A DNA stretch of 64,000 bases from Sporobacter sp963663605 (GTDB lineage Bacteria > Bacillota > Clostridia > Oscillospirales > Oscillospiraceae): positions 1,736,001-1,800,000 of the forward strand of contig CAXXVF010000002.1 in NCBI GenBank assembly GCA_963663605.2. Reading direction: 5' to 3'. This document shows positions 33,544 through 42,070 of this stretch, in pieces (position 1 is the stretch's first letter; the number at the start of each line of letters is the position of its first letter). The notes below the pieces were generated by a model. It saw only the letters and a program-made list of their open reading frames with translations. It was not told the origin of the DNA and did not search any database. Both the position numbers and the translations under genes were made by a program.

Positions 33544-34523
33544 CCGATCCTCCCTTCCCGTATAAATCCCGCGATTTCGGGCGCGTAATACGTGATGAGC
33601 ATATCCGCGCCGGCTCGGAAGACCGCCGTCGCCGTTTCACAGACGACCCCGGCTTCATCGATCCAGCCGGCACGGGACGCGGCCTTGATCATGGCATACT
33701 CCCCGCTGACGCTGTAGGCGGCCAGCGGAACATCGAAGCTCTCGGAAACCGTCTGTATAACGTCTAGATACGAAACAGCCGGTTTGACCATCAGGATATC
33801 CGCCCCCTCGCCGATATCCAGCGCGGCCTCTTTGAGGGCCTCTTTTTTATTATGGTAATCCATCTGATAGCTTTTACGGTCGCCGAACGACGGCGCGGAA
33901 CCTGCCGCGTCCCGAAACGGCCCGTAAAACGACGAACAGTATTTGACAGCATAACTCATGATCGGTATAGCGGGATATCCGCTTTCATCCAGCGTTTTCC
34001 GAATCGCACCCACCCGGCCGTCCATCATGTCCGACGGCGCGACCATGTCCGCGCCGGCCCGGACATGCGACAGCGCTGTTTTAGTAAGAAGCGGGAGCGT
34101 CCGGTCGTTGTCGACGGTGTTGCCGATAACAACGCCGCAATGTCCGTGGCTCGTGTATTCACACAGGCAGACGTCCGTTATGCAGTACAGCGCCGGATAT
34201 CTGTCCTTCAGCGCATAGAGCGCCCACTGCACAATACCGTCTTCCCGATACGCGCCTGTGGCGGCTTCATCCTTTTCATCCGGTATCCCGAACAGCATGA
34301 CCTTGTTTACGCCGGATGCCAGAAGCCGGTCAACAATGACGGGCAGGCGGTCGATGCTGTAGCGGTACTGTCCCGGCATGGACGCAATCTCCTGCGTGAT
34401 TGCTTCGCCCTCTTTAACGAACAGAGGATAGATAAGCGATTTGCCGGACATCCGCGTTTCCCGCACCATATCCCTGAGCGTCTGATCCCCTCTGAGCCTT
34501 CTCGGCCTTTGTATGTTATCCAT
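33540..34523 (-). CDS. hemB: Delta-aminolevulinic acid dehydratase (porphobilinogen synthase)
   Basis: Condenses two ALA molecules to porphobilinogen. Typical segments: RPRRLRGDQTLRDMVRET, LIYPLFVKEGE, metal-binding region CITDVCLCEYTSHGHCG, Schiff-base lysines in MSYAVKYCSSFYGPFRDAAGS and MVKPAVSYLD, and GEYAMIKAA. Three cysteines in the metal loop (C-x-C...C) indicate a Zn-dependent form. Length 327 is normal. Overlaps hemL; 13 bases separate it from cobA-hemD. Confidence 0.96.
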   Translation of the reverse strand: MDNIQRPRRLRGDQTLRDMVRETRMSGKSLIYPLFVKEGEAITQEIASMPGQYRYSIDRLPVIVDRLLASGVNKVMLFGIPDEKDEAATGAYREDGIVQWALYALKDRYPALYCITDVCLCEYTSHGHCGVVIGNTVDNDRTLPLLTKTALSHVRAGADMVAPSDMMDGRVGAIRKTLDESGYPAIPIMSYAVKYCSSFYGPFRDAAGSAPSFGDRKSYQMDYHNKKEALKEAALDIGEGADILMVKPAVSYLDVIQTVSESFDVPLAAYSVSGEYAMIKAASRAGWIDEAGVVCETATAVFRAGADMLITYYAPEIAGFIREGRIG

Positions 34524-34536
34524 AAACCCGCCCTCT

Positions 34537-36045
34537 TTATCTTTCCGTCGTATGCAGCTGAATGATCTTTTCTGTCAGGCTGTCTATTGTGATCTCCTCG
34601 GAAACGGCGGCATGCATGCCGTGTTTTCTCGCTTCGGCCGCCGTCTGTTCCCCGATGCATACGGCTTTGATCCGGGAATAGTCCGCCGCCCCCGTTATGC
34701 CGATAAAGCCGCGGACCGTGGACGCGCTCGTAAACGCCACATAGGTCTCAACCGTATCTTCAAACAGCAGCTCCGGCTTTATCAAGTCATTAGTTTCTAA
34801 AACCGTATCGTAGACCGGTATATCGTCATACGGGATGCCGTGCCTGTCCAGCAGCTCCGTAAGCTCCTTCGAGCCGATTCTTGCCCGGGGTATGAGCAGT
34901 CTCTCTCCGGGCTTTACGACCTCCGCAAGCGCCGTCCCCAGATGGACGGAGTCGTACGTCCGGGGTACGCAGTCAGAAAGCAGGCCGCGTTTGTTGAGCG
35001 CCATTTCTGTCGCAGATCCGATAGCAGCGATTTTTATACCGTCAAGTGTACGGATATCCGTCCCGCTCTCAAAGAGCTTATTGAAAAACACGTCCACGCC
35101 GGCCTGACTCGTGAAGACAACCCAGCCATACGTTTTCAGCTTCCGGATCGCGTCGGTCAGCCCCGCATTTTCCCCAATCGCAACAGTCTCAATAGCGGGA
35201 AGCTCCAGGACCTCCGCGCCGAGCTCCCGCAGGCGGGCCGACAATCTGGAAGCAAGCTTCCTGGGCCGTGTCACGACGACCCGCGCGCCGCCGAGCGGCC
35301 GCTTTCCCGTCCAGCTGAACGTATCGGACAAGCTGCAAACGCGCCCGATAATAATGATAGCCGGCGTTTTGATCTGCTGACGCTTAGTCTCATCCGCCAG
35401 CCGCTCCAAAGTGCTCACAACGCGCCTTTGCGCGGCCGTCGTGCCTTTTTCCAATACGGCCGCCGGCATATCCGGGCGCATCCCGGCATTGAGCAAACCG
35501 GCACATATGTGTCCAAGCGCCCCCAGACCCATCAGGAATATCAGCGTCCCGTCCAACTTCACGAGCGCGTCGAAATCGACATCCGGTTTATCCGCGTCTT
35601 TTTTATGGCCGGTGATGACATGGACAGACGAGCAAAAATCCCTGTGCGTCACAGGAATACCGGCATATGCCGGTACGGCGAACGCCGACGTGACGCCGGG
35701 CACGACTTCAAACGGTATCCGATGTTCCGCCAGAAGCTCAAGTTCCTCGCCGCCGCGTCCGAACACAAACGGATCGCCGCCTTTTAGACGCACGACTTTT
35801 TTGCCGTTTTGCGCTTCATTAAGAAGCGTCCGGTTGATCTGATCCTGCTGCATGACGGCATGGCCCGCCCGTTTACCGACGTTTATCAGCTTTACGCCCG
35901 GTGGGATCATGCCAAGGATCGCGTCCCCTACAAGGCTGTCGTATAAGATAACGTCGGCGTTTTGAATAAGGCCTTTCGCTTTGAGCGTCAGAAGACCGGC
36001 GTCGGACGGTCCTGCGCCGACCAGCCATACTTTTCCCGTTGGCAT
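34537..36045 (-). CDS. cobA-hemD: Fused uroporphyrinogen-III C-methyltransferase / uroporphyrinogen-III synthase
   Basis: Two sequential activities in one 502-residue chain. Residues 1 to about 245 are the SAM methyltransferase making precorrin-2: VWLVGAGPSDAGLLTLKA, VRLKGGDPFVFGRGGEE, VVPGVTSAFAVPAYAGIPVTHR. Residues about 255-500 are HemD (VVTRPRKLASRLSARLRELGAEVLELPAI, FTSQAGVDVFF, AFTSASTVRGF), which closes and inverts ring D. The fusion is common in Clostridia. It channels flux from HemC towards the corrin rather than heme. Confidence 0.95.
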   Translation of the reverse strand: MPTGKVWLVGAGPSDAGLLTLKAKGLIQNADVILYDSLVGDAILGMIPPGVKLINVGKRAGHAVMQQDQINRTLLNEAQNGKKVVRLKGGDPFVFGRGGEELELLAEHRIPFEVVPGVTSAFAVPAYAGIPVTHRDFCSSVHVITGHKKDADKPDVDFDALVKLDGTLIFLMGLGALGHICAGLLNAGMRPDMPAAVLEKGTTAAQRRVVSTLERLADETKRQQIKTPAIIIIGRVCSLSDTFSWTGKRPLGGARVVVTRPRKLASRLSARLRELGAEVLELPAIETVAIGENAGLTDAIRKLKTYGWVVFTSQAGVDVFFNKLFESGTDIRTLDGIKIAAIGSATEMALNKRGLLSDCVPRTYDSVHLGTALAEVVKPGERLLIPRARIGSKELTELLDRHGIPYDDIPVYDTVLETNDLIKPELLFEDTVETYVAFTSASTVRGFIGITGAADYSRIKAVCIGEQTAAEARKHGMHAAVSEEITIDSLTEKIIQLHTTER

Positions 36046-36056
36046 AATCGTCTCCT

Positions 36057-36950
36057 TTATACTAAAACCGCTAATTCTTCCATCAGAACATCGGCCAGCT
36101 TCCGGCCGAGCGTTTCGGCATCCGAAACGGGCATATCCATCGTGCCTCTTATGTGGCGCTTCGTCTTTTCGTCATAATGCAGACCTATAAGGCGTACGGA
36201 CTGCCCGATGATTTTGGCGTATGCCGCGATGGGGGACGAGCACCCGCCGTCCAGCCGCCGGACAAACGCGCGTTCCGTCAGCGCCGCCGCCCGGGCGTCC
36301 GGGTCATCCGCGCAGTGCAGAAACGACAAATCTTCCCCCGCACGCCCCTGCACGGCCAGGATGCCCTGCCCGGCTGCGGGGATCATTTCCCGCTCTGTGA
36401 AAACTTTTGAGACGCGCCCTTCAAGTCCCATCCGGTTGAGACCGGCACAGGCAAGCACTGTCGCTGCGTATTCGCCGCTGTCGACCTTAGAAAGCCGAAG
36501 CAGGACGTTTCCCCGGATGCCCTTTACCGTAATGTTCTTATAAAGCTGCTCAAGCTGCAGCTTCCGGCGCGCACTCGAGCAGCCGAACGGTTTGGATAAA
36601 TCGGGGCTTTGGGCGCCTTTCGGCAGTACGAGCGCGTCGTACGGGTTTTCACGCTTTGTAAAACTGACGATCGGAAGATCGTCCGGCGTCAGCATCGGCA
36701 TGTCCTTTAAGCTATGTACGGCTATATCGATGGTTTTGCTCCGGAGTCCGATGTCGAGCTCTTTTACGAACAGTCCTTTCCCGCCCACCGTATCAAGACT
36801 CTTGTCAAGGATGATATCCCCGCTCGTCTTCATCGTAACGATCTCAAATTCTATATCCGGGTGATGCCTTTTGATCTCTTCTATAACGAGTTTCGTTTGC
36901 CTGACTGCAAGCGCACTCTCCCGGCTGCCGACTCTTATAATCTTTTTCAT
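36057..36950 (-). CDS. hemC: Hydroxymethylbilane synthase (porphobilinogen deaminase)
   Basis: Polymerises four porphobilinogens. The 297-residue protein begins MKKIIRVGSRESALAVRQTKLV, followed by TSGDIILDKSLDTVGGKGLFVKELD, VHSLKDMP, and the dipyrromethane-cofactor cysteine in RRLDGGCSSPIAAYA. ATG 36950 is chosen: it overlaps the stop of the upstream gene (ATGA) and begins the conserved sequence, whereas the open frame upstream is inside that gene. Confidence 0.96.
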   Translation of the reverse strand: MKKIIRVGSRESALAVRQTKLVIEEIKRHHPDIEFEIVTMKTSGDIILDKSLDTVGGKGLFVKELDIGLRSKTIDIAVHSLKDMPMLTPDDLPIVSFTKRENPYDALVLPKGAQSPDLSKPFGCSSARRKLQLEQLYKNITVKGIRGNVLLRLSKVDSGEYAATVLACAGLNRMGLEGRVSKVFTEREMIPAAGQGILAVQGRAGEDLSFLHCADDPDARAAALTERAFVRRLDGGCSSPIAAYAKIIGQSVRLIGLHYDEKTKRHIRGTMDMPVSDAETLGRKLADVLMEELAVLV

Positions 36951-38653
36951 GCTTCTTCCTTCGATCTTATAAACGCTCTGATATCGGTTGATATTTTTTT
37001 CGTCTGACGGTGATCCTCGCCGGTGCCGCATATGCCGATAACGCCGCCGGGATACGGCACAACGGCCGGGAAATAAAACGTGCACTCTTCCTTGCAGTCG
37101 GCAACGCTGCAGTACAGGCCTTTCCCGCCGGCGTCTTCAGCGACTTTATGATTAAGGGCACGGTCGTCCGTGGCCGCTATGACAAGAAACGCATTTTCAA
37201 TATCCGACGCTTCATAGGATTTGCTTTTCAGGCACAGGACTTTCTCATCATACAGTTGCCGGACCCCTTCATGCGCCTCGGGCGCGACGACCGTGATATG
37301 GCAGTTAAACGACAAAAGCGCTGAAATACGCCGGAAGGCTACGGCGCCCGCTCCGACGACAACCACTTCCCTGCCGCTCAGATCGATATAAAGCGGGAAT
37401 CTCAGCGGATATTCTTCGTCTTTTCTCCCGGTTTTTTCCGCATCCAATTCGTCGACGCAGCTTAAAAACAGCCGGCTGTCCGTATTTTTATGGAGGGAAA
37501 GCAGGATTTTTTCCACTACTTTTGAAACGGCGTCTCCGGCCGCCTCGTGGACAAGCTGCCGGGCGTCTTCGTCCAGCCGGCAGTTTTTTAGATGGTATTT
37601 GATGCGCGCCTGCACGTCTTCGGAAGCCACGGCGCCGATTTCGCTGACAAGCGGCATCAGTCTGCGGACGCTGTACCAGCGTTCAAACGCCTTTATCTCG
37701 TCTTTGACGATAGCTTGGGCTTGCAGTAAGCCGGTATTATCCTTCCTGTCGACAAGGCTGCCGCCCAGATGGTCTATATCATAAAGATCTATGTTCTCAA
37801 GGTTCGCTATTTCCGGGTCGATATCGCGCGGAACAGCCAGATCAAACAGGGTTTTCTCGCCGCTGCAGCCAAGTTGTTTTACCGTATCAAAGCTCAGCGT
37901 AAAGTGCGGGCTTCGCGTGGCGCTGATGACTGCCCGTACCTTCGGGTACAGCTCATACCGGTCTTCGTATCGAATGACGCTGCAGCCGGATGGGATAACG
38001 GCGTTGCCCGATTTGAACTGCCGCAGCGTCATCGTTACGCTGCAGCCTTCGGCAACGAGCCCCTTAACAGCAAGCCGCCCGATCTCTCCGCTTCCGATGA
38101 CAAGGCACCCAAGCCCCTCAAGGCAGCCGAAGCGCTCTTTCAGCAGCCGGATTGTCGTGCCCGCGACCGACCGGTCGACTGCATCCAGGCGCACGCTGGT
38201 TTTGACCTTCTTAGCCGATGTCACGGCATAGCGGAAAAGCGCGTGTAAAACCGCGTCGGCAGCGCCGCATTCATGCGCGAAGGCAATGGACTCCTTGACC
38301 TGCGACAGTATCTGCTCTTCCCCAAAAATCATGGACTTCAGGCCGCAGGCCAGTTCAAAAAGGTGCCGGACAGCTTCGTCTCCCTGCCTGTTAACGAAAT
38401 AGTCCGCCTGATCGCCGGCGTCGATTTGCAGCGCTCGGCACAGCATTTCAAACGGGCCCTTTTCCGGCGGCGCGTCGCAGCTAATCCACAGTTCCATACG
38501 GTTGCAGGTGCTTACAATAACGCAGCCCGAAACGCCCGGATATGTACGGATTTCTTTCAACGCGGCGACCTGCGCCGTCTGCGTCAGCGCAAAGCGCTCT
38601 CTGTGTTTTATATCGGCTTTGTTGAAGTCAATGCCTGTCATAAATAGATTCAT
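36947..38653 (-). CDS. hemA: Glutamyl-tRNA reductase fused to precorrin-2 dehydrogenase (SirC/CysG-B-like)
   Basis: A 568-residue fusion. Residues 1 to about 410 are GluTR: catalytic Cys in VSTCNRMELW (about 48-57), GEEQILSQVKESIAFAHECG, the NADPH-binding VIGSGEIGRLAVKGL, and a C-terminal dimerisation helix. Residues about 425-568 form a Rossmann domain of precorrin-2 dehydrogenase: FPLYIDLSGREVVVVGAGAVAFRRISALL and GKGLYCSVADCKEECTFYFPA. The chain thus has the first enzyme of the C5 route and the oxidation of precorrin-2 to sirohydrochlorin. ATG 38653 follows CTGGAG and precedes the conserved start; the frame is open upstream. Confidence 0.93.
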   Translation of the reverse strand: MNLFMTGIDFNKADIKHRERFALTQTAQVAALKEIRTYPGVSGCVIVSTCNRMELWISCDAPPEKGPFEMLCRALQIDAGDQADYFVNRQGDEAVRHLFELACGLKSMIFGEEQILSQVKESIAFAHECGAADAVLHALFRYAVTSAKKVKTSVRLDAVDRSVAGTTIRLLKERFGCLEGLGCLVIGSGEIGRLAVKGLVAEGCSVTMTLRQFKSGNAVIPSGCSVIRYEDRYELYPKVRAVISATRSPHFTLSFDTVKQLGCSGEKTLFDLAVPRDIDPEIANLENIDLYDIDHLGGSLVDRKDNTGLLQAQAIVKDEIKAFERWYSVRRLMPLVSEIGAVASEDVQARIKYHLKNCRLDEDARQLVHEAAGDAVSKVVEKILLSLHKNTDSRLFLSCVDELDAEKTGRKDEEYPLRFPLYIDLSGREVVVVGAGAVAFRRISALLSFNCHITVVAPEAHEGVRQLYDEKVLCLKSKSYEASDIENAFLVIAATDDRALNHKVAEDAGGKGLYCSVADCKEECTFYFPAVVPYPGGVIGICGTGEDHRQTKKISTDIRAFIRSKEEA

Positions 38654-38693
38654 AAAGCTTCTCCAGAGGTTTAATCGCTTATACGGGCCTTCG

Positions 38694-39389
38694 TCAATGC
38701 GCGTTCTTGATGACGATAACGGAAAAGTAGCCGGCCGACGCATCGGCGTCCCCCAGGCTGTTATATACCCGTTCCGATTCAAGGCCGCAGTTTTCAATCA
38801 TTTTCGCGTTTTGACTCAGGCCGGCCCCGATGAGCTCCGCCCGGACGTCCGGAAAGGCCTTCCCGCACTTCATCAGGACTTTCGTGCCTTTCAGCTTCAG
38901 ATGGGCCTTTAGGTCCTCGTAGGAACCCGGTATGATATGCAGCGCCTCGGACGTCTCGACAAGGCCGTCGCCCAGCCGCGCCGAAACGGCGCAGAAAGAC
39001 GGCACGCCGGGTATGATTTCGGCCTGGCAACCATTTTCTTTAACGATTCGGTGTACATAGATATATGTAGAGTAAACGGACGGATCTCCCAGCGTCAGAA
39101 AAGCCACGTCATCGCCGTTTTTTAAAGATTCAATGATTTTATCCGCTGCGCGGATATGGGACAGACGCAGAAGCGCCGTGTCACGCGTCATGGGCATATC
39201 CAGCTCGACAATCTGTTTGTCCATAAGCGACGGCACCGCGCGCCGGGCGATATTCAGCGCCATCCGTTCGCCGTCCCCGGATCTCGGCACCGCAATCACA
39301 CTGCAGCGCTCAATGATCCGCACGGCTTTCACCGTGATCAGTTCCGGGTCGCCCGGCCCGATCCCGACCCCAAATAATGTACCGTCCAT
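38694..39389 (-). CDS. cbiL: Cobalt-factor II C20-methyltransferase
   Basis: SAM-dependent methylation of cobalt-sirohydrochlorin at C20. The 231 residues follow the tetrapyrrole methylase plan: FGVGIGPGDPELITVKAVRIIE at the N-terminus, FLTLGDPSVYSTYIYV, and IIPGVPSFCAVSARLG. Family length and the GDPSVYST segment favour CbiL/CobI over other methylases. ATG 39389 follows AAAGGAG with about eight bases. First gene after the leftward cobalamin riboswitch. Confidence 0.93.
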   Translation of the reverse strand: MDGTLFGVGIGPGDPELITVKAVRIIERCSVIAVPRSGDGERMALNIARRAVPSLMDKQIVELDMPMTRDTALLRLSHIRAADKIIESLKNGDDVAFLTLGDPSVYSTYIYVHRIVKENGCQAEIIPGVPSFCAVSARLGDGLVETSEALHIIPGSYEDLKAHLKLKGTKVLMKCGKAFPDVRAELIGAGLSQNAKMIENCGLESERVYNSLGDADASAGYFSVIVIKNAH

Positions 39390-39440
39390 GTCTTCTTCTC
39401 CTTTGGCAATGAAGCGTTATCCCCGTAATAAAACCAAAAC

Positions 39441-39470
39441 AAAAAACGCACCCTTCATAAGAAAGGTGCA
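39441..39470 (-). terminator. Riboswitch-controlled terminator before cbiL
   Basis: Leftward, gcaccttt pairs with aagggtgc, closed by a short loop, then six U (39446-39441). It lies between the riboswitch and the cbiL ribosome binding site, so it is the likely expression platform. Confidence 0.82.
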
Positions 39471-39539
39471 TTAAATCCGGCCCGTTTGTTTTGCCCATAG
39501 AAATAACCCCCCCTTATACTTCGTAAGGTCTGGTTCATT

Positions 39540-39680
39540 CAAATCCGGCCCAGTATCCTGACTTATGCGTCGTCGCTCGGGCCGCCTTCCCGGTTTCCCA
39601 GTGGCGGTGTGGCCGTCGCTCGGCAAATACAGTTGCGAGACAGTGTGGGATTTTCACCCAGCTTCCTGCTGTCGAATCTG
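39540..39680 (-). promoter_or_regulatory. Cobalamin riboswitch upstream of cbiL
   Basis: Read leftward, the aptamer shows the conserved pieces in order: GGTGAAAATCC, GCAACTGT, the B12-box core GCCACTGGG, GGGAAGGCGGCC, and the closing AGTCAGGATACTGGG. Adenosylcobalamin or a related cobamide would switch off the cbiL-to-cbiX operon. Boundaries are estimated to within about ten bases. Confidence 0.95.
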
Positions 39681-39704
39681 TTGTTATTAAATTTTAGCAC
39701 TATT

Positions 39705-39732
39705 ATTATACATTATGCGCGAAAACAGTCAA
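39705..39732 (-). promoter_or_regulatory. Promoter of the cbiL operon
   Basis: Leftward TTGACT (39732-39727), 16-base spacer, TATAAT (39710-39705), just upstream of the riboswitch. Confidence 0.82.
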
Positions 39733-39783
39733 GGCGTTTTTGTTCCGGCGGTTTTAAAAACCCCTTGCGCAGCACTGTCTCTA

Positions 39784-39812
39784 TTGACAAATCGGCGCGT
39801 AAAACATAAAAT
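39784..39812 (+). promoter_or_regulatory. Promoter of the cbiD operon
   Basis: TTGACA at 39784-39789, 17 bases, TAAAAT at 39807-39812; the riboswitch begins about 12 bases later. Confidence 0.85.
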
Positions 39813-39823
39813 AAGGCAAAAAT

Positions 39824-39970
39824 ATTCGCAGCGCTCCGGGAAGATGGGTGCAAGTCCCACGCGGAGCCGCCGCTGTAAGAGCTGAGCTTTATTTCACGAT
39901 GTCACTGTGTATTGCATGGGAAGGCGAAATAACGCGATGACGCTTAAGCCAGAATACCTGCGCTGCGAAT
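39824..39970 (+). promoter_or_regulatory. Cobalamin riboswitch upstream of cbiD
   Basis: P1 pairs 39824-39833 with 39961-39970 (10 bp). Conserved elements in order: GGGTGCAAGTCCCAC, GCCGCTGTAA, GTCACTGTG, GCATGGGAAGGC and AAGCCAGAATACCTGC. It resembles the shorter, more variable aptamers of Clostridia more than the cbiL-side one. Confidence 0.93.
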
Positions 39971-40047
39971 CATGGAGATACCGATCAAATCACCCGTCGG
40001 CGTCTCCTGAGCACACAGGCTGACGGGACTTTTGGCTGGTGTGATTA

Positions 40048-40108
40048 ACGCAAGGGCTACCTTTGCGTTTTTCGCCTCTCCGTTTGCCGGAGAGGCCTTA
40101 TTGTTTTT
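40048..40108 (+). terminator. Tandem terminators in the cbiD leader
   Basis: The first hairpin has a stem acgcaa/ttgcgt plus a G-C extension and is followed by ttttt (ends about 40072). The second is a perfect 9-bp stem (40074-40082 with 40088-40096) followed by cttattgttttt. Both lie between the riboswitch and the cbiD start, as expected for an OFF switch acting by termination. Confidence 0.8.
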
Positions 40109-40162
40109 GGGGATACTGTCGGATTTGCCCGTCGGCGTCCCGGCATATACGGAGGTGGCGCG

Positions 40163-41311
40163 GTGCCGTTTGAACATTACATACAAAAAGGCACGCAGCG
40201 TCTCCGTCTGGGGTTTACAACGGGGACCTGCGCCGCGCTGGCTTCGAAAGCCGCCGCGATTATGCTTCTGACCGGCCAGCCGATCGACACGGTCGAAATC
40301 GTCACTCCGAAAGGACTCACGGTCAATGTCCCTGTATTAAGTATAACGCGCGGTACGGACACGGTCCGCTGCGCTGTTCAAAAAGACGCCGGGGACGATC
40401 CCGACATCACGGACGGTGCGCTTGTCTGTGCCGAGGTGTCGAAAACCGCCCGGCCGGGCATTACCGTGGACGGCGGCGCCGGCATCGGCCGCGTGACGCG
40501 GCCGGGGCTCGACCAGCCTGTCGGCGCAGCCGCTATTAACCGGGTGCCGCGTGAAATGATCGCAGCCGCGGCACAGGCGGTCTGCGACGGCGCGTTTTTC
40601 GAAGGCGGCCTGTCTGTCGTCATCAGCGTTCCCGAAGGGGAACGGCTGGCAAAAAAAACGTTCAATCCCAAGCTCGGCATCGAGGGCGGTATATCCATTC
40701 TCGGTACGACCGGCATCGTCGAGCCGATGAGCACACAGGCGCTCATCGACACCATCGGGGTGGAGATTCGCGCGCGCGCCGCCGGCGGTCACAAAAGCCT
40801 CGTGCTGACGCCCGGCAACTACGGCAGCCAATTCCTCGCGGCGCACCCGTACTTAAAAAACGCCCCGACTGTAAAATGCTCTAATTTTATCGGCGACGCG
40901 CTTGATTTTGCCGTCTGCTACGGATTTACAAATATCCTTCTTGTCTCGCATATCGGTAAGCTCGTCAAACTGGCCGGAGGCATCATGAACACGCATTCCT
41001 CCGTCGCCGACTGCCGGATGGAGATTATCGCTTCGCACGCAGCCCTATGTGGTGCGGACAGGCAGACCGTTTATGAATTGATGCGCGCCGTGTCTACAGA
41101 TTCCTGTATCCAAGCCCTTGATCATCAGGGCTTACGGGACCCCGTTATTACTTCCCTGCTTAAAAAAATCCAGGAACATCTGTCACGCCGCGCAGGAAAC
41201 GGCATAGACATCGGCGCCGTCATGTTCAGCTTGGTCTACGGCGTCCTCGGGCAGACGGAAACGGCGGCAAACTTAATTGCAGGGCTTAAAAACAGATACG
41301 GAGGCATTTAA
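40163..41311 (+). CDS. cbiD: Cobalt-precorrin-5B C1-methyltransferase
   Basis: C1 methylation of cobalt-precorrin-5B. The 382 residues begin with LRLGFTTGTCAALASKAAA, followed by VTPKGLTVNVPV, DGGAGIGRVTRPGLDQPVGAAAINRVPREMI, GISILGTTGIVEPMS and LVLTPGNYG: the CbiD set. Start is GTG 40163, seven bases after GGAGG. CbiD is diagnostic of the oxygen-independent pathway. First gene of the seven-gene rightward operon, directly abutting cbiF. Confidence 0.97.
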   Translation: MPFEHYIQKGTQRLRLGFTTGTCAALASKAAAIMLLTGQPIDTVEIVTPKGLTVNVPVLSITRGTDTVRCAVQKDAGDDPDITDGALVCAEVSKTARPGITVDGGAGIGRVTRPGLDQPVGAAAINRVPREMIAAAAQAVCDGAFFEGGLSVVISVPEGERLAKKTFNPKLGIEGGISILGTTGIVEPMSTQALIDTIGVEIRARAAGGHKSLVLTPGNYGSQFLAAHPYLKNAPTVKCSNFIGDALDFAVCYGFTNILLVSHIGKLVKLAGGIMNTHSSVADCRMEIIASHAALCGADRQTVYELMRAVSTDSCIQALDHQGLRDPVITSLLKKIQEHLSRRAGNGIDIGAVMFSLVYGVLGQTETAANLIAGLKNRYGGI

Positions 41312-42070
41312 ATGGTTTACTTTGTGGGCGCCGGAAGCGGCGCGGCCGACCTTATAACGGTGCGGGGCGCTGAACGTCTCAAGCAGGCCGATGTCATCAT
41401 ATACGCCGGAAGCCTCGTCAATCCCGCTCTCCTTGAGTACGCAAAAGACGGCTGCAGTATTCACGACAGCGCGCGTCTGACGCTTGAGCAGGTGCTGAAA
41501 CTCATACAGGAAGCCGAAGCCGCAGGCAAAATGACTGTCCGGCTGCACACGGGCGACCCGTGCCTTTACGGCGCGGTCCGCGAGCAGATGGACGCGCTCG
41601 ACAGGCTTGGCATTTCATATGAAAGCGTTCCAGGCGTGTCAAGCTTCTGCGGCGCAGCGGCTGCCCTGAACGCAGAATACACGCTGCCCGGCGTCAGCCA
41701 AAGCGTCGTCATCACCCGCATGGCCGGGCGCACACCCGTCCCGGAGCGCGAGCGCATACGGTATTTTGCCGAACACGGCTGTACCATGGTCATTTTTTTA
41801 AGTTCCGGGCTGACGGCGAACCTGCAGGAAGAGCTGCTGTCCGGCGGGTATGACGCGGACACGCCAGCTGCAATTGTCTATAAAGCCACCTGGCCGGACG
41901 AAAAAACATTCCTATGCACGGTAGCAACCCTCCATGAAACGGCCGTTTCAAACAATATCCAAAACACGGCGCTCATTCTCATCGGCCGATTTCTAGGCCG
42001 GGATTACGAAAGATCAAAGCTGTACGACCCCGATTTCACGACCGGCTTCAGAAAGGGGCGGAAAACATGA
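41312..42070 (+). CDS. cbiF: Cobalt-precorrin-4 C11-methyltransferase
   Basis: SAM tetrapyrrole methylase, 252 aa. VYFVGAGSGAADLITVRGAERLKQADVIIYAGSLVNPALL is the characteristic CbiF/CobM start. RLHTGDPCLYGAVREQMDAL and VPGVSSFCGAAAALNAEYTLPG follow, then the RMAGRTPVPERE segment that separates CbiF from other methylases. Acts after CbiH and before CbiG. Overlaps cbiG by four bases. Confidence 0.96.
   Translation: MVYFVGAGSGAADLITVRGAERLKQADVIIYAGSLVNPALLEYAKDGCSIHDSARLTLEQVLKLIQEAEAAGKMTVRLHTGDPCLYGAVREQMDALDRLGISYESVPGVSSFCGAAAALNAEYTLPGVSQSVVITRMAGRTPVPERERIRYFAEHGCTMVIFLSSGLTANLQEELLSGGYDADTPAAIVYKATWPDEKTFLCTVATLHETAVSNNIQNTALILIGRFLGRDYERSKLYDPDFTTGFRKGRKT

Larger units (their letters stand above)
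39390..40162. other. Divergent control region of the two cobalamin operons
   Basis: 773 bases between the cbiL and cbiD starts. It contains two divergent consensus promoters, two cobalamin riboswitches pointing outward, and intrinsic terminators after each. A 62-codon open frame (39498 to 39310, leftward) preceded by a G-run overlaps the terminator and the cbiL start; its expression is doubtful. Confidence 0.85.

Noticed and set aside
34840..35787. A 315-codon plus-strand frame opposite cobA-hemD
   Set aside because: Shadow of the minus-strand gene; Arg- and Gln-rich translation without domain features.
39310..39498. A 62-codon leftward ORF after a G-run, overlapping the terminator and cbiL
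   Set aside because: Not listed as a gene: it runs through the terminator hairpin and out of frame into cbiL, and the protein has no features. Mentioned only as a possible leader effect.
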